This document shows positions 1 to 11,583 of a stretch of 64,000 nt of DNA, piece after piece. Every line of letters begins with the position of its first letter. Within the stretch, counting starts at the first letter, position 1. Under the pieces are notes generated by a model. It saw only the letters and a list, made by a program, of their open reading frames with translations. It did no database searches and was not told where the DNA came from. The translations under genes were made by a program, and so were the position numbers. Where the stretch lies: positions 1 to 64,000 of the forward strand of contig DXIN01000038.1 in assembly GCA_019112865.1 (NCBI GenBank). The letters run 5' to 3'. Source of the stretch: Candidatus Helicobacter avicola. GTDB lineage: Bacteria; Campylobacterota; Campylobacteria; Campylobacterales; Helicobacteraceae.

Positions 1-6
1 GGGGGG
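1..6 (+). repeat. G homopolymer cut by window edge
   Basis: Six consecutive G at the window start lie inside the methyltransferase frame. The true tract length is unknown because the window begins here. Other glycan genes in this window carry tracts of 9–11, so this may be a contingency tract. Confidence 0.3.
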
Positions 7-524
7 TGGAACCCACGCAACTCGAATTCCAACATCATTGGCTAATGATTGAGCTCCTTGATCAGATGACCCGTGTAAAGAGTGGTGGAGAGATGTTAAA
101 ATGCTTTATGACTATACAACAGACACAAAATATCCAATATGCACAATACATAAAAACACGAGTGGGTGAGGATCTCTTGGCACCACATCAAAGCACTAGA
201 GTCCCGATAACAAAAAAGATTACATTTGATAAAATCTCTAACAAAATACTTGGGTATTATCTCAAATTTCTTAGATGGTGTGTGCCTAGGAGTTTGAGAG
301 ATGAGGTGTTTATCTCTACGAGCATTGGAGAGCGTCATAAGTGGATGTATGATAGATTCTCACTCCCAAAGCTTTTGCAAGAAATTGGCTTTATAAACAC
401 GCAAGTGCTTGATTATCAAACTTCACAAATCAAAGATTTTGGCATATATTATTTAGATTCTAATCCCGATAATACTCCATACAAGGGGGCTTCAAGCATC
501 TATGTGGAATCCCAAAAACCATAA
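1..524 (+). CDS. SAM-dependent methyltransferase, C-terminal part (5' end outside window)
   Basis: The frame is open from the window edge to a stop at 524, so this is the tail of a longer gene. The visible region carries features of the C-terminal half of class I, type-11-like methyltransferases often found in polysaccharide loci: a VKSGGEML segment, an HKWMYDRFSL segment and a final ASSIYVESQKP strand. The SAM-binding Rossmann half lies upstream. The first six bases are all G and include a GTG in frame, so the edge may cut a phase-variable G tract. It sits 18 bp upstream of a phase-variable membrane protein gene, which suggests a surface-glycan modification locus. The family call is from recalled motifs; the substrate is unknown. 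Confidence 0.6.
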   Translation, partial: GVEPTQLEFQHHWLMIELLDQMTRVKSGGEMLKCFMTIQQTQNIQYAQYIKTRVGEDLLAPHQSTRVPITKKITFDKISNKILGYYLKFLRWCVPRSLRDEVFISTSIGERHKWMYDRFSLPKLLQEIGFINTQVLDYQTSQIKDFGIYYLDSNPDNTPYKGASSIYVESQKP

Positions 525-542
525 ATTTACCAAGGAGTCGCT

Positions 543-2114
543 ATGCCTATGATTGCCCCCCCCCCCAAATACGCTACAAGCAAAACTATAGATAGTCTTG
601 ATACACAAGGCAATGCTAGGGATCTATCACCAAACCATATCCTCTCATTTCCGGGAAACACGCTATTTCTCGCCATCGGTTTATATCTGTTCTTTTTCAC
701 ACTAAACGCACTATTCCCCACGCAAAGCGATGATTTTGGTGCGTCGCTTGGTAGCATAGATTCTATGGTGCGCTCGTATATGCATTGGAATGGGCGTATT
801 GGTGAGCTTCTCAAGGTTTGGTTTGGTTCTTATCTTGCTCACACGCCATACTTTGCGTTTATCAATGCCCTATTTGGTGTAGGTTTTCTTTATCTCTTTT
901 TTGCTTTGCTCTTTGGGCGATTTCCTGCGCTTACACTTGCAGATTGTGCCACGCTCGCGCTGATGCTCTTTATGTTAATGGTATTTCGTGCCTTTGGCGC
1001 AATTTTTTTCTGGGCAGCGGGAAGTCTCAACTATTTATGGGCGTATTGTTTTATTTTTCTCTATCTCCTACCTTATAGAATCTTTTGGCAAGCCCCTACC
1101 ACATATACTAGATTCCCACTACTCAAGGCTTTGGGAATGTTTATGCTCGGACTTATTGCTGGGTGGAGTAGTGAGCTTGGGGTTGTGTTAGTGATTTTTC
1201 AGCTTGTGTTGCTTGGTTTTGGCTTGTGGCGTAAAATCCCACTGCCTCTATGGTATTATGCGGGAGTAGTGGGCTTTATGGCTGGTTGGATCATACTCTA
1301 TGCTTCGCCCGGACATAGGGAACGTGCTATAAATCATTTCCGTCAATCCGGTGCATACATCAGTATCAGCGATTTTTTGGCGATGAGTTTCCAAGACAAA
1401 TTCGTGCGGTGGCAAAAAGTTTTTGGCTCACATCAGCTCTATACCACACAAACATTTGTTTTTATAGCTCTGTGGTGGTCGTATATCTGTCGCACGTGCC
1501 AAGCTTTGGCTGCAAGGATAGGCTTTATCGCTCTTGGAGTTTGTATTATAGTTTCTTTGGTATTTTTCTATCCCAAGACCCTAGGCTTTTTGGCTACGCC
1601 ATTTATACTTGCTTTTAGCCTTTATCTTGCGTATTTTTTCTATAAACACCAAGAATACGCAAAGACACGATATGCCGCCATCATTGCATGTGTGCTTTTG
1701 GCGTATTTTATGAGTATTGCAGCAACCTTGCAGATAGGCTTACCCACGAGAGCAAAGTTGCACTATGGTATATTTGATATTAGCTTGTTGGTTATGATGT
1801 GCAAGATTATAGGTGATAGGTTTGTGCCACGCACACGAGAGACTTTCCAAACACTCATCATCGCTTTGTGTGCAGTTTATGGAATCTATGTGCTAATGGC
1901 ATGTGCAGATATGCGATTGAAATGGGAACGTATGCTCGCCTCTATTGCCACACAAAAGGCTCTGGGTGCGACAGAAATCGTGGTGGAAGCACAAACCTTT
2001 GTATCGTATTACAAAAACTATACTGATTGGGGTAATCCGGGCTCTAACCCTGATGTGTGGCCCAACACCACTTACTCAAAAGTCTTTGGGGTGCAAAGTT
2101 TCATTGCTCACTAA
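543..2114 (+). CDS. Polytopic membrane protein, GT-C/DUF6056-like, phase-variable (in frame)
   Basis: A 523-residue protein dominated by hydrophobic helices. A short N-terminal tail is followed by a first membrane segment and then an acidic SDDF motif and a downstream NGR (residues about 60–85). This arrangement is typical of GT-C-fold glycosyltransferases and DUF6056-like proteins of cell-surface glycan loci. An AAGGAG ribosome site lies a few bases before the ATG. A C11 tract starts at codon 5 and is read as Ala-Pro-Pro-Pro; at 11 C the frame stays open, so the gene is ON here. Gain or loss of one C would stop translation almost at once. A role in glycan transfer is inferred; no substrate can be assigned. 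Confidence 0.7.
   Translation: MPMIAPPPKYATSKTIDSLDTQGNARDLSPNHILSFPGNTLFLAIGLYLFFFTLNALFPTQSDDFGASLGSIDSMVRSYMHWNGRIGELLKVWFGSYLAHTPYFAFINALFGVGFLYLFFALLFGRFPALTLADCATLALMLFMLMVFRAFGAIFFWAAGSLNYLWAYCFIFLYLLPYRIFWQAPTTYTRFPLLKALGMFMLGLIAGWSSELGVVLVIFQLVLLGFGLWRKIPLPLWYYAGVVGFMAGWIILYASPGHRERAINHFRQSGAYISISDFLAMSFQDKFVRWQKVFGSHQLYTTQTFVFIALWWSYICRTCQALAARIGFIALGVCIIVSLVFFYPKTLGFLATPFILAFSLYLAYFFYKHQEYAKTRYAAIIACVLLAYFMSIAATLQIGLPTRAKLHYGIFDISLLVMMCKIIGDRFVPRTRETFQTLIIALCAVYGIYVLMACADMRLKWERMLASIATQKALGATEIVVEAQTFVSYYKNYTDWGNPGSNPDVWPNTTYSKVFGVQSFIAH
556..566 (+). repeat. C11 contingency tract
   Basis: Eleven consecutive C within codons 5–8 of the membrane protein starting at 543. The length is in frame (ON). 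Slipped-strand mispairing would switch the gene off. Confidence 0.85.
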
Positions 2115-2278
2115 TTGATGGGGTTTAGATTCACAAGCTATTGTTCAAACAATCGCAATCGCCCATATGTCCGAGATACTAAGTCCTAGGCTAATTTGTA
2201 TGAGATTTGTAATCGTGAGAGATTTGGAGGGATTAGATTGCAAATTTAGCGTGAGATTCTAAGACTGCTTGGGAGTTC

Positions 2279-2752
2279 TCACATCACTCCACCATTGATG
2301 CTATCGACATAGTGAAGCTTATGCACCACGCTATTAAGTAATCCTTTCATTTGCATACTATGAGTATCGTTGCTTGCAATTTTCTCAAACTCATCGAAAC
2401 TAAGCTTTTGTGCATTATCACGCAAATAATGTATGGCACTAAGCTCATTGTAATTGATAATGGAGGCTTTGTGCAAGGTGTTGGCGAGATTATCAAAGTG
2501 CTCTTTGGAGCCAAACGCATCTACGGCGTCCTCCCGCACTTCTTGAGCTTTTTTGAGCATAGAGGAGGGCTCAAAATAGTCTTTTATGCGAAAAGCAGTA
2601 TTGGGGTTAGAAATGTCATTGGTAACTTGGGTTTGGGAAATTTCCTCCAATGGCTTAATCTGGTGGAGCTTAGAATCTACGACATTTTCCCTATCCCCAG
2701 CTTGGTTTTGGTAATAGATTGCACTTAGTAAAGATTGCCCATCAACTTTCAT
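2279..2752 (-). CDS. Hypothetical protein
   Basis: A predicted soluble, mostly charged protein of 157 residues that I do not recognise. There is no signal peptide, membrane segment or cysteine. I prefer the ATG at 2752 over the in-frame GTG at 2764, because a GAGGGA ribosome site precedes the ATG at good spacing and would overlap the GTG. The middle (KAQEVREDAVDAFG) and C-terminal half look helical. It is downstream of, and on the same strand as, the TerB/J-like membrane protein, about 60 bp away, so cotranscription is possible. Confidence 0.6.
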   Translation of the reverse strand: MKVDGQSLLSAIYYQNQAGDRENVVDSKLHQIKPLEEISQTQVTNDISNPNTAFRIKDYFEPSSMLKKAQEVREDAVDAFGSKEHFDNLANTLHKASIINYNELSAIHYLRDNAQKLSFDEFEKIASNDTHSMQMKGLLNSVVHKLHYVDSINGGVM

Positions 2753-2813
2753 ACTATCCCTCACTTAGATTTTGCCCTATGTTCAAGCACCAACCATTCC
2801 GAATCTTAATGCA

Positions 2814-3653
2814 TCAAGACCCCACCTCATCTTGAGATTGCTTCGTATGGGAATCTTGTGTTTTTGGCTGCAAATTTTCTTTAAGCAATGTATATGCCTT
2901 TTCTATCTTGCGTAAATCCTGTGCGGTATTGTCTAGGAGGGATTTGCTAACATTTTGATTATCCAAAATACAGCCCTTAGTCTTTTTGAGCATATCATTA
3001 TATCGTTTTTCCAGCTCCTCTTGGCTGTATTCCTCCTGCAACTCAAAGAGTGTCAATGCTTCCTTGGCACTCATCTCCACATCTTTTGCATAAAATGTAG
3101 CAAATTCATCATAAAGTCTGTTGAAATCCTCATTGTCTAGTTCGAAAAATGCTGCTACATCAATGATCATAGCCTCTTCGTTTTTGTCAAATTCTCCATC
3201 GGCATACGCTAAGACAAACAAAAACTCCACGACTTTAAGTCGTTTTTTATACTCACCCTTTGTTGCATTGCTAAAATCCACACACAACTGCTCTAGGTTT
3301 CTATTATCACCATTTTCATAAATCTCTAACAATGCTTCTTTGGTGATTTTAGAGTTTTTAGAATCTCGCGCCATTTCCTCAATCATATCCTCCACCAACA
3401 CGCGTTCAAACTCGCACATCTTACCATCACTACGCGCAAAAACACCCAAAATTGCACTCAAAGTCCCATATTCGCTTTCTCGAACCTTATTGTGCGCCCT
3501 CTCTTGTTCGCTAACTTGCTCTATCTGTGCGACTTCAAATCGCGGTTTTGGCTGAACAATCTCTTGGTGCAATGGATTTTTGAGATAATCCTGCAAGGTA
3601 ACATACAAGAAATACGCTATACCTGCCCCTATAAGCAACAAAATAAATTCCAT
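2814..3653 (-). CDS. Membrane-anchored TerB-like protein with degenerate C-terminal J-like domain
   Basis: 279 residues. An N-terminal membrane anchor (residues 1–20) is followed by a helical TerB-type domain (about 60–190) with two acidic repeats, ARSDGKMCEFE and AYADGEFDKNE, the usual TerB metal-site pattern. This is the layout of the DjlA co-chaperone (anchor, TerB, J domain). The C-terminal part (about 205–265) resembles the first helices of a J domain (EEYSQEELEKRYNDMLKK), but the HPD tripeptide needed to stimulate DnaK is absent. DnaK activation is therefore unlikely by this route. It lies just downstream of ppsA on the same strand. The family call is fairly safe; the function is not. 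Confidence 0.65.
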   Translation of the reverse strand: MEFILLLIGAGIAYFLYVTLQDYLKNPLHQEIVQPKPRFEVAQIEQVSEQERAHNKVRESEYGTLSAILGVFARSDGKMCEFERVLVEDMIEEMARDSKNSKITKEALLEIYENGDNRNLEQLCVDFSNATKGEYKKRLKVVEFLFVLAYADGEFDKNEEAMIIDVAAFFELDNEDFNRLYDEFATFYAKDVEMSAKEALTLFELQEEYSQEELEKRYNDMLKKTKGCILDNQNVSKSLLDNTAQDLRKIEKAYTLLKENLQPKTQDSHTKQSQDEVGS

Positions 3654-3674
3654 AAACTCCCCTCTATCTCTGCT

Positions 3675-6104
3675 CTATTTTTTTAACTTTTTTTCCAAAT
3701 CCGCGACAAAACGCCAAGTTTTTATCACAGAATCTGGATTGAGCGAAATGGAGCTAATGCCCTCTTTTACTAAAAATTCCGTAACCTCCGGATAGTCGCT
3801 TGGGGCTTGCCCACAGATACCGCAATATTTATTGTGTCGCTTACACGCTGCTATGGCTTGCCTAAACATCTCAAACATCGCAGGATTTCGCTCATCAAAA
3901 ATATGTGTTACAAGCTGCCCATCTCTATCTACTCCCAAAGTGAGCTGCGTAAGGTCATTTGAGCCGATAGAATACCCATCAAACATACTCAAAAACTCAT
4001 CTGCCAAAATCACATTGACTGGCAATTCACACATTACATAGATTTCTAAGCCATTGCGTCCAGATTCTAAGCCATTGCGGCGCATAATCTCTAGCACTTT
4101 CTTACCTTCCTCTGGTGTGCGCAAAAATGGTATCATTACTTTCATGTTATTTAGTCCCATCTCATCACGCACCATAGCCAACGCTTCGCATTCCCACTCA
4201 AACGCCACGCGATATAAATCAGAATAATACCTACTTGCCCCACGATATCCTAGCATAGGATTTTCCTCTTGTGGCTCGTAGTATGTCCCTGCAACCATAC
4301 CGCGATATTCGTTTGACTTAAAATCGCTCGTGCGCACAATCACGGGATTTGGATAAAATGCCGAACAAATCATACCAATGCCTTCGGCAATTTTTTTGAC
4401 AAAGAAATCTTTTGGACTCTCATACCCCGCCATAAGTCGCTCAATCTCTGCGCGTTCTTTAATCTCTTTACCCTTGCCATTTTGGATATCAAGCAATGCT
4501 AGAGGGTGTGCCTTAATTTGATTTAGCACGATAAGCTCCATTCTCGCTAATCCCACACCGCTATTTGGCAGCTTGGCAAATCCAAACGCCTTTTCAGGAT
4601 TGCCCACATTCATATAGATTTTTGTTTTTGTTTCGCCTAGATTATCAAGCTCCACGCTTTTGACTTCATAATCACAGATTCCAGCATACACATAGCCCTC
4701 CTCGCCCTCGGCGCAAGAGACGGTGATTTCCATACCGGTATAGAGTCTATCGGTCGCGCCCACTGCACCCACGATTGCAGGCACACCAATCTCACGCGCC
4801 ACAATAGCCGCATGGCAGGTTCTACCACCACGATTGGTAATCACCGCCGAAGCTTTTTTCATCACAGGTTCCCAATCTGGGTCAGTATTGTCTGTTACGA
4901 GGATTTCACCCTCATTAAAGGTATTCATATGCTCCAAATTATTGATGATACGCACTTTGCCCGCACCGATTTTGTTACCAATAGCGCGTCCAGTAATGAT
5001 GACTTCACGAGATTCAGCAGAATCTGTAAATTTAAATTCTTCTAGGCGATTGGCAGTTTGATTTTTGAGCTTTTGACTCTGCACCGTTTCAGGACGTGCT
5101 TGAACGATAAAAATCTCTCCACTCTCACCATCTTTTGCCCATTCCATATCCATAGGGCGATATTCGCCAGCTTCTTTGGTGTAATGCTCCTCTATCCTCA
5201 CAGCATAACGCGCAAGTGTAAGTATGTCTTCATCTGTAACGGAAAAAGTCTTAAGTTCTTTTTGGGTGGTTTTGATATTTTTGGTGGGGTGTTCGCTACC
5301 GCGCGGAGCATAGACCATTTTTTGGTGCTTATGCCCTAATTGACGCTTGATGATAGGGCGTTTGCCGTCTTTTAGCGTGGGTTTAAACACATAAAACTCA
5401 TCGGGATTGACCGTGCCACCCACGACATTTTCGCCAAGTCCCCAAGAAGCCGTGATAAATACCGCATCTTTAAATCCCGTCTCGGTATCGATACTAAACA
5501 TCACGCCAGCACTGCCTTTGTCTGCACGCACCATCTTTTGCACACCTACTGAAAGCGCGACTTTGAAGTGATCAAATCCCCTAGAAGCGCGATAACTCAC
5601 CGCTCTATCGGTAAAAAGCGAGGCAAAACAAGATTTGATATAGTGTATCAGCTCGCTTTTGCCCCTCACGCTTAGATATGTGTCTTGTTGTCCTGCAAAC
5701 GAGGCATCAGGGAGATCCTCTGCAGTCGCCGAGCTACGCACCGCCACATCGGTTTCTTTCATACCATATTCTTCACTAAGGATCTTATAAGCTTCAAAGA
5801 TTTCTTCGCGCAAATCATCAGGAAATGGTGTGCCAAAAATCAATTCTCTAATCTTTTTAGAACGCGTTTTTAGCACATCGATCTCTGTTACATCAACGCC
5901 TCTTAGCAACTCCTCTATCGTGTTTCTAATCCCACCAGAATCTAGCAGATACCAATACGCCTCACTCGTGATTGCAAAGCCATTTGGCACCTTGATCCCC
6001 TCTGATACAAGCTCTTGAAACATCTCGCCGATACTTGCGTTTTTTCCACCCACGATAGGAACATCTTTGTTGTTAAGTTCCTTGAAAAACTTTATATACT
6101 TCAT
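3675..6104 (-). CDS. ppsA: Phosphoenolpyruvate synthase
   Basis: Converts pyruvate, ATP and water to phosphoenolpyruvate, AMP and phosphate, the entry to gluconeogenesis. At 809 residues it has normal family length. The N-terminal nucleotide-binding domain shows [10 protein letters not shown] and the [20 protein letters not shown] region. The phosphohistidine domain has [13 protein letters not shown] with the catalytic His at about residue 431. The C-terminal TIM-barrel has the conserved [10 protein letters not shown] motif. An AGGAG site precedes the ATG. It pairs functionally with the pyruvate:ferredoxin oxidoreductase at 37.8–40.9 kb, which supplies the other direction of pyruvate use. It lies about 70 bp downstream of lpxB. 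Confidence 0.96.
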   Translation of the reverse strand: MKYIKFFKELNNKDVPIVGGKNASIGEMFQELVSEGIKVPNGFAITSEAYWYLLDSGGIRNTIEELLRGVDVTEIDVLKTRSKKIRELIFGTPFPDDLREEIFEAYKILSEEYGMKETDVAVRSSATAEDLPDASFAGQQDTYLSVRGKSELIHYIKSCFASLFTDRAVSYRASRGFDHFKVALSVGVQKMVRADKGSAGVMFSIDTETGFKDAVFITASWGLGENVVGGTVNPDEFYVFKPTLKDGKRPIIKRQLGHKHQKMVYAPRGSEHPTKNIKTTQKELKTFSVTDEDILTLARYAVRIEEHYTKEAGEYRPMDMEWAKDGESGEIFIVQARPETVQSQKLKNQTANRLEEFKFTDSAESREVIITGRAIGNKIGAGKVRIINNLEHMNTFNEGEILVTDNTDPDWEPVMKKASAVITNRGGRTCHAAIVAREIGVPAIVGAVGATDRLYTGMEITVSCAEGEEGYVYAGICDYEVKSVELDNLGETKTKIYMNVGNPEKAFGFAKLPNSGVGLARMELIVLNQIKAHPLALLDIQNGKGKEIKERAEIERLMAGYESPKDFFVKKIAEGIGMICSAFYPNPVIVRTSDFKSNEYRGMVAGTYYEPQEENPMLGYRGASRYYSDLYRVAFEWECEALAMVRDEMGLNNMKVMIPFLRTPEEGKKVLEIMRRNGLESGRNGLEIYVMCELPVNVILADEFLSMFDGYSIGSNDLTQLTLGVDRDGQLVTHIFDERNPAMFEMFRQAIAACKRHNKYCGICGQAPSDYPEVTEFLVKEGISSISLNPDSVIKTWRFVADLEKKLKK

Positions 6105-6175
6105 CGCGCTTTATCTCCTGCTATGTAAAGTTGCTCTCAATTTTAGTCAATCAAAACTTAAAAGGCACTAATACC

Positions 6176-7366
6176 TTAGATTTTCTTGTGTGAGCGTAGA
6201 TTTTCTAGCACGATTTGAGCGACATTGTGTGAGCTACCATATCCCAAATACGCACGCAATTTTTTAGCATTGTTTGTATAGGCTTCAAAATCAAAATTTT
6301 GATAAGAATCTAAAAGATTCTTGGGGGTTAGCTCATCTTGGATAAGCTCCGTATGCAGTCTCTGATTACCTCTTCCGGCATTTTCGCCACAAGCTCCTTG
6401 ATATAAGATATTTGCTAATCCTACGACATTAAGCCCTACAAAAGCCCTAGCAATGTGATATTCAATCTTACGCATTGTGTAGGCAAGCACAAATGGCGCA
6501 CCAAGTAGTGCTGCTTGCAGTGTCGCTGTGCCCGAACAAATAAAGGCAAACTTGCAGCTTTGTAATGCCTGCGTGGCATCAAAACTCAACTCAAATTCCC
6601 CCAAGTCTTCGCCATAGATTCTGTGTAGCTCGTCTTTAGGGAGTTTGGCGAAATGTGTCGGAGCCACTAGCACTTTAGATTCAGGGATTTGCCTAGCGAC
6701 TTGCACAAAAATCGGAAAAATTTTGCTAATCTCCCCACGGCGACTTCCGGGCATAAAGACAATCTTTTGCGCACGCACCACCTCGTGCTTCTTTTGCATA
6801 GAATCTACAGAATCTAATGGTAGCTCATCAAGCAATGGGTGTCCGACATAGCGCGCCTTTCCGACTTTAAGTGCGTTTGGATACATGCTAAGCTCAAATG
6901 GCAAAATCGCACACAGCCTATCACAAATGCGCTCTATTTTCTTAGCTCTCCAGCTTTTCCATGCCCACACTTGAGGCAGGATATAATATACCACTTCCAC
7001 GCCGCTACCCTCAAGTCCTTTTGCCAGCGGTATGTGGAAGCTCGAACTATCAATCAACAAGGCTTTTTGGCAGGTCTTGGCAAGAGCTATCATCTCATTA
7101 TTGACGCGTTTATAAAAAAAATATTTTTTGATGACATCAATAAACGCCATTGCTGCAAACGCGCTTAACTCATAGCTTGATTGTGCCTGCAAATGCTCGT
7201 AGCCCCAAAACACACTGCTATCAAAAATCCCCACAATCTCTAGCACCATACCCCTTTGCCCAGCTAATGCGTTGAGTTCGTTGGCAAGGGCTTTGAGATG
7301 GAGATTTGCACTTGGCTCAAGCGCGCTGACAAATATTTGGTGAGATGCTTTTGTGTGTTGTTGCAT
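6176..7366 (-). CDS. lpxB: Lipid-A-disaccharide synthase
   Basis: Glycosyltransferase (GT19) that joins UDP-2,3-diacylglucosamine to lipid X in lipid A biosynthesis, acting at the inner face of the cytoplasmic membrane. 396 residues. Conserved segments include SALEPSANLH near the N-terminus (the family has a GEXSGD-like motif here; this version is altered), PQVWAWKSWRAKKI, MPGSRRGEI and GTATLQAALLGAP. The order hypA–coiled-coil gene–lpxB matches H. pylori HP0869–HP0867 as I recall it. An A8 run inside the gene is not at the start and is probably incidental. Confidence 0.93.
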   Translation of the reverse strand: MQQHTKASHQIFVSALEPSANLHLKALANELNALAGQRGMVLEIVGIFDSSVFWGYEHLQAQSSYELSAFAAMAFIDVIKKYFFYKRVNNEMIALAKTCQKALLIDSSSFHIPLAKGLEGSGVEVVYYILPQVWAWKSWRAKKIERICDRLCAILPFELSMYPNALKVGKARYVGHPLLDELPLDSVDSMQKKHEVVRAQKIVFMPGSRRGEISKIFPIFVQVARQIPESKVLVAPTHFAKLPKDELHRIYGEDLGEFELSFDATQALQSCKFAFICSGTATLQAALLGAPFVLAYTMRKIEYHIARAFVGLNVVGLANILYQGACGENAGRGNQRLHTELIQDELTPKNLLDSYQNFDFEAYTNNAKKLRAYLGYGSSHNVAQIVLENLRSHKKI

Positions 7367-7406
7367 TTTTAGCCTTTAGATTCTGTGCTTGGTGGTATGT
7401 TTGTGC

Positions 7407-7892
7407 TCACGCATTGCCCTTTTTGTCTTTTGCCACAAGTGGTGTGGAGCTTGGCGTGGGTTTTTTGGATTTTGCACGAGGCTTAGGAGATTCTCGTTCG
7501 TTTAATTCAATCTCATGCTTTAGGTCTCTTAGCTCAATCTCTAATCGTCTGTTTTCTAACTCAAGTTCTAAAATCCTCTGTTTATACTCCTGTGGCATTT
7601 CTGGAGATTCGCTTTCTGTAGGTTTTGGGGGTGATTTTTTGGATTTGGGAGAGGTTTTGTGTGCTTTGGGTGCAGTATGCTCTATCTGCAATGATTTGGC
7701 TTTGGTGATACGTTCTCGCAAATCTCCTAATTCTTTTTTAGCCTCCGCAATCTCCTCTTGGTATTGACTAATCTCCTTTTTGAAGTTTGCCCGATGTCGC
7801 TCAAAAATCTCTACAATCTCCCACAAACTCCCGCTTGTGAGATCGTATTGCAAAAATTCCTTAAAAATGCGCGCATCAATGTTTTCTGCCAT
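7407..7892 (-). CDS. Coiled-coil protein of unknown function (HP0868-like position)
   Basis: 161 residues starting MAENIDARIF. The start at 7892 is chosen because GGAG lies at correct spacing upstream; a longer frame would overlap hypA by 139 bp. A helical N-terminal region (residues 15–70) is followed by a Lys/Pro/Ser-rich linker (about 70–95), a heptad-like coiled coil (RILELELENRRLEIELRDL, about 100–120) and a basic Pro/Ser tail. No catalytic motif is visible. The position between hypA and lpxB is conserved in H. pylori, so it is probably a real but uncharacterised gene, perhaps a scaffold. Confidence 0.7.
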   Translation of the reverse strand: MAENIDARIFKEFLQYDLTSGSLWEIVEIFERHRANFKKEISQYQEEIAEAKKELGDLRERITKAKSLQIEHTAPKAHKTSPKSKKSPPKPTESESPEMPQEYKQRILELELENRRLEIELRDLKHEIELNERESPKPRAKSKKPTPSSTPLVAKDKKGNA

Positions 7893-7912
7893 TTTTCGCT
7901 CCAAGCTTACTT

Positions 7913-8269
7913 TTATTCCTGTGAATCTAATTCCAAGCTTAGCAAAAGCAATTCCTTTCCTTTGACAATACACACATTGCGTGATTGACAGCTGGGGCAT
8001 ATTGCGTATTGCATATCTTGTGTGGGGCTCTGAGTCCCACAATCCTCGCATAGCACTTCCACGCGTTCATACACAGATTCTAGAAGCGTATCTTGACAGA
8101 GAGCAAACTCGCTTTTAAATGTCTCAAAGGTGCGCGCAAGCAGCCCCATATCCACGCCGCTGCGCTCGCCCACGCTGATGATGATTTTATGCACTTTGTT
8201 AGCTTTGTGTTGGGTGGCTATCTCACAAGCTTGGTCTAAAAGCGCATTGACAATCGATAATTCGTGCAT
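7913..8269 (-). CDS. hypA: Nickel metallochaperone HypA
   Basis: Delivers nickel, with HypB, to [NiFe]-hydrogenase and in helicobacters also to urease. 118 residues, normal length. The N-terminal MHELSIV holds the nickel-binding His2. A zinc site is formed by C74xxC77 and C91xxC94. The gene ends 20 bp before the coiled-coil gene, consistent with one transcript running to lpxB. Confidence 0.96.
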   Translation of the reverse strand: MHELSIVNALLDQACEIATQHKANKVHKIIISVGERSGVDMGLLARTFETFKSEFALCQDTLLESVYERVEVLCEDCGTQSPTQDMQYAICPSCQSRNVCIVKGKELLLLSLELDSQE

Positions 8270-8310
8270 TAGATTCTATTCCTTTTCATTGTAGTGCAAG
8301 TTTTTGCCAT

Positions 8311-8380
8311 CGCAAAACTTGGTATCGTTCGTGCGCAGTCAAATCCACCCTCGCTCCGCTGCGCGTGCATACATTGTGTT
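8311..8380. repeat. Left arm of imperfect inverted repeat flanking the (AT)15 gene
   Basis: The reverse complement of this stretch aligns by hand with 10374–10436; about 46 of 57 positions match over the best part, which shares the core GATTTGACTGC. The 311-bp gap between hypA and the next gene holds this arm, several AGATTCT motifs and, just before 8581, an AAGGAG ribosome site. I see no gene in it; a 73-codon frame here has no supporting features. Confidence 0.6.
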
Positions 8381-8580
8381 TTAGAATCTAAGTTGTGTTT
8401 TCTAAAGAAACTTCGTTTTGGTGCTACCACCTCATTAACACGACTTAGGCATAGAACAGATTCTATAAACCAAGCTAGATTCTATCATATCAATAACGCA
8501 CTATCGACATTTTAAGAGAGTTTTGCAAGAGTTGTAGCTATAATCCCCAGCTTCAAATCCACAATCTCAAAGGAGCTGTA

Positions 8581-10246
<1,666 letters not shown>

Positions 10247-10373
10247 ATTCTCTGTAAGGTCGCGAGCGATAACAAGCTTGCTCTCACTTGATTGTTGATT
10301 GATAGAAAAGGTGCAATCTCCAAGCAGCGTTAATGAGATTCTGACACCAAGAAATACAGAATCTCGCCAAAGA

Positions 10374-10436
10374 TTGCGTGTATGTGCGCGAAGCGGAGTG
10401 AGTGGAGATTTGACTGCCCACGAGCGATAACAAGAG
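10374..10436. repeat. Right arm of imperfect inverted repeat flanking the (AT)15 gene
   Basis: Inverted relative to 8311–8380. A shorter motif, CGAGCGATAACAAG, occurs here (10420s) and again in direct orientation at about 10263, so the 257-bp gap before ispG is built of repeat pieces. The arm is followed by a small GAGCGGAGCTC palindrome. Confidence 0.6.
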
Positions 10437-10503
10437 CGGAGCTCTTGCAGTAAGATAATAGAATCTATGATATAATCCCTAGATTCTAAAGATAAGGATT
10501 TGT

Positions 10504-11583
10504 ATGCAACGATACCCAACCAAACAAATTTTTGTCGGCAAAGTCGCTATCGGTGGCGATGCGCCTATTTCTATCCAAAGTATGACTTTTAGCAAAACCT
10601 GTGATATTGAGGCGACCAAAGCCCAAATCGACCGCCTCGCCCTTGCGGGAGCGGACATCGTGCGCGTGGCGGTGAGCGATGAAAAAGACGCCAATGCCCT
10701 CAAAAATCTCAAAGCTATCTCACCCCTGCCCATCGTAGCTGACATTCACTTTCGCTACAAATTCGCGCTCATTGCCGCACAATCGGTGGATTGCATACGC
10801 ATAAATCCGGGTAATATCGGCGCAAAAGATCGTATCAAAGCCGTGGCTGATGCGTGCAATGCGCGCAATATCCCCATTCGTATCGGTGTCAATGGCGGAA
10901 GCTTGGAAAAGGAGTTTGAGCAAAAATATGGTCCCACACCCAAGGGTATGGTAGAATCCGCGCTCTATAACATCAAACTCTTAGAGGATTTTGGATTTAA
11001 CAATATCAAGGTTTCGCTCAAAGCAAGTGATGTGGTGCGCACGATACAGGCGTATAGAATGCTCCGCCCGCTTGTGGAGTATCCCTTTCACTTGGGCGTT
11101 ACCGAGGCTGGCACACTGATGCATTCGGCTATCAAATCCTCAATGGCACTAGGTGGGTTGCTAATGGAGGGCATAGGTGATACGATGCGTTGCTCTATCA
11201 CAGGCGAACTTGAGGAGGAAATCCACCTCGCACGCAAAATCCTCCAATACAGCGGACGCCAAAAAAATGGTATCACACTCATCTCTTGCCCTACTTGTGG
11301 GCGGATCGAGGTGGATTTGGTGAGTGCGGTCAAGAAAGTGGAGCAAAAAATCGCCCATATCAAAACACCCTTGCAAGTGAGCGTGATGGGCTGTGCGGTC
11401 AATGCACTGGGTGAAGCCAAGCACGCGGACATAGCCATAGCCTTTGGCAACAAAGATGGGCTCATCATCAAAGGTGGCAAGATTTTGGGTAAATACAAAG
11501 AAAGTGAGATTTTAGAAATCTTTATCCAAGAAGTTGAGAATCTCGCGCTAGAGCGTGAGCGTGCAGAATCTAAAGGAGCATAA
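10504..11583 (+). CDS. ispG: 4-hydroxy-3-methylbut-2-enyl diphosphate synthase
   Basis: Iron–sulfur enzyme that reduces MEcPP to HMBPP in the MEP isoprenoid pathway. 359 residues. The N-terminal TIM barrel has [12 protein letters not shown] and a RINPGNIG motif. The [4Fe-4S] cysteines are in SCPTCGR and [21 protein letters not shown] near the C-terminus. Its TAA is followed immediately by the ATG of proA, so the two are translationally coupled. Confidence 0.96.
   Translation: MQRYPTKQIFVGKVAIGGDAPISIQSMTFSKTCDIEATKAQIDRLALAGADIVRVAVSDEKDANALKNLKAISPLPIVADIHFRYKFALIAAQSVDCIRINPGNIGAKDRIKAVADACNARNIPIRIGVNGGSLEKEFEQKYGPTPKGMVESALYNIKLLEDFGFNNIKVSLKASDVVRTIQAYRMLRPLVEYPFHLGVTEAGTLMHSAIKSSMALGGLLMEGIGDTMRCSITGELEEEIHLARKILQYSGRQKNGITLISCPTCGRIEVDLVSAVKKVEQKIAHIKTPLQVSVMGCAVNALGEAKHADIAIAFGNKDGLIIKGGKILGKYKESEILEIFIQEVENLALERERAESKGA

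Noticed and set aside
8294-8515. 73-codon plus-strand frame between hypA and the AT15 gene
   Set aside because: It lies in the inverted-repeat and AGATTCT-rich gap, has no ribosome site and no recognisable sequence.
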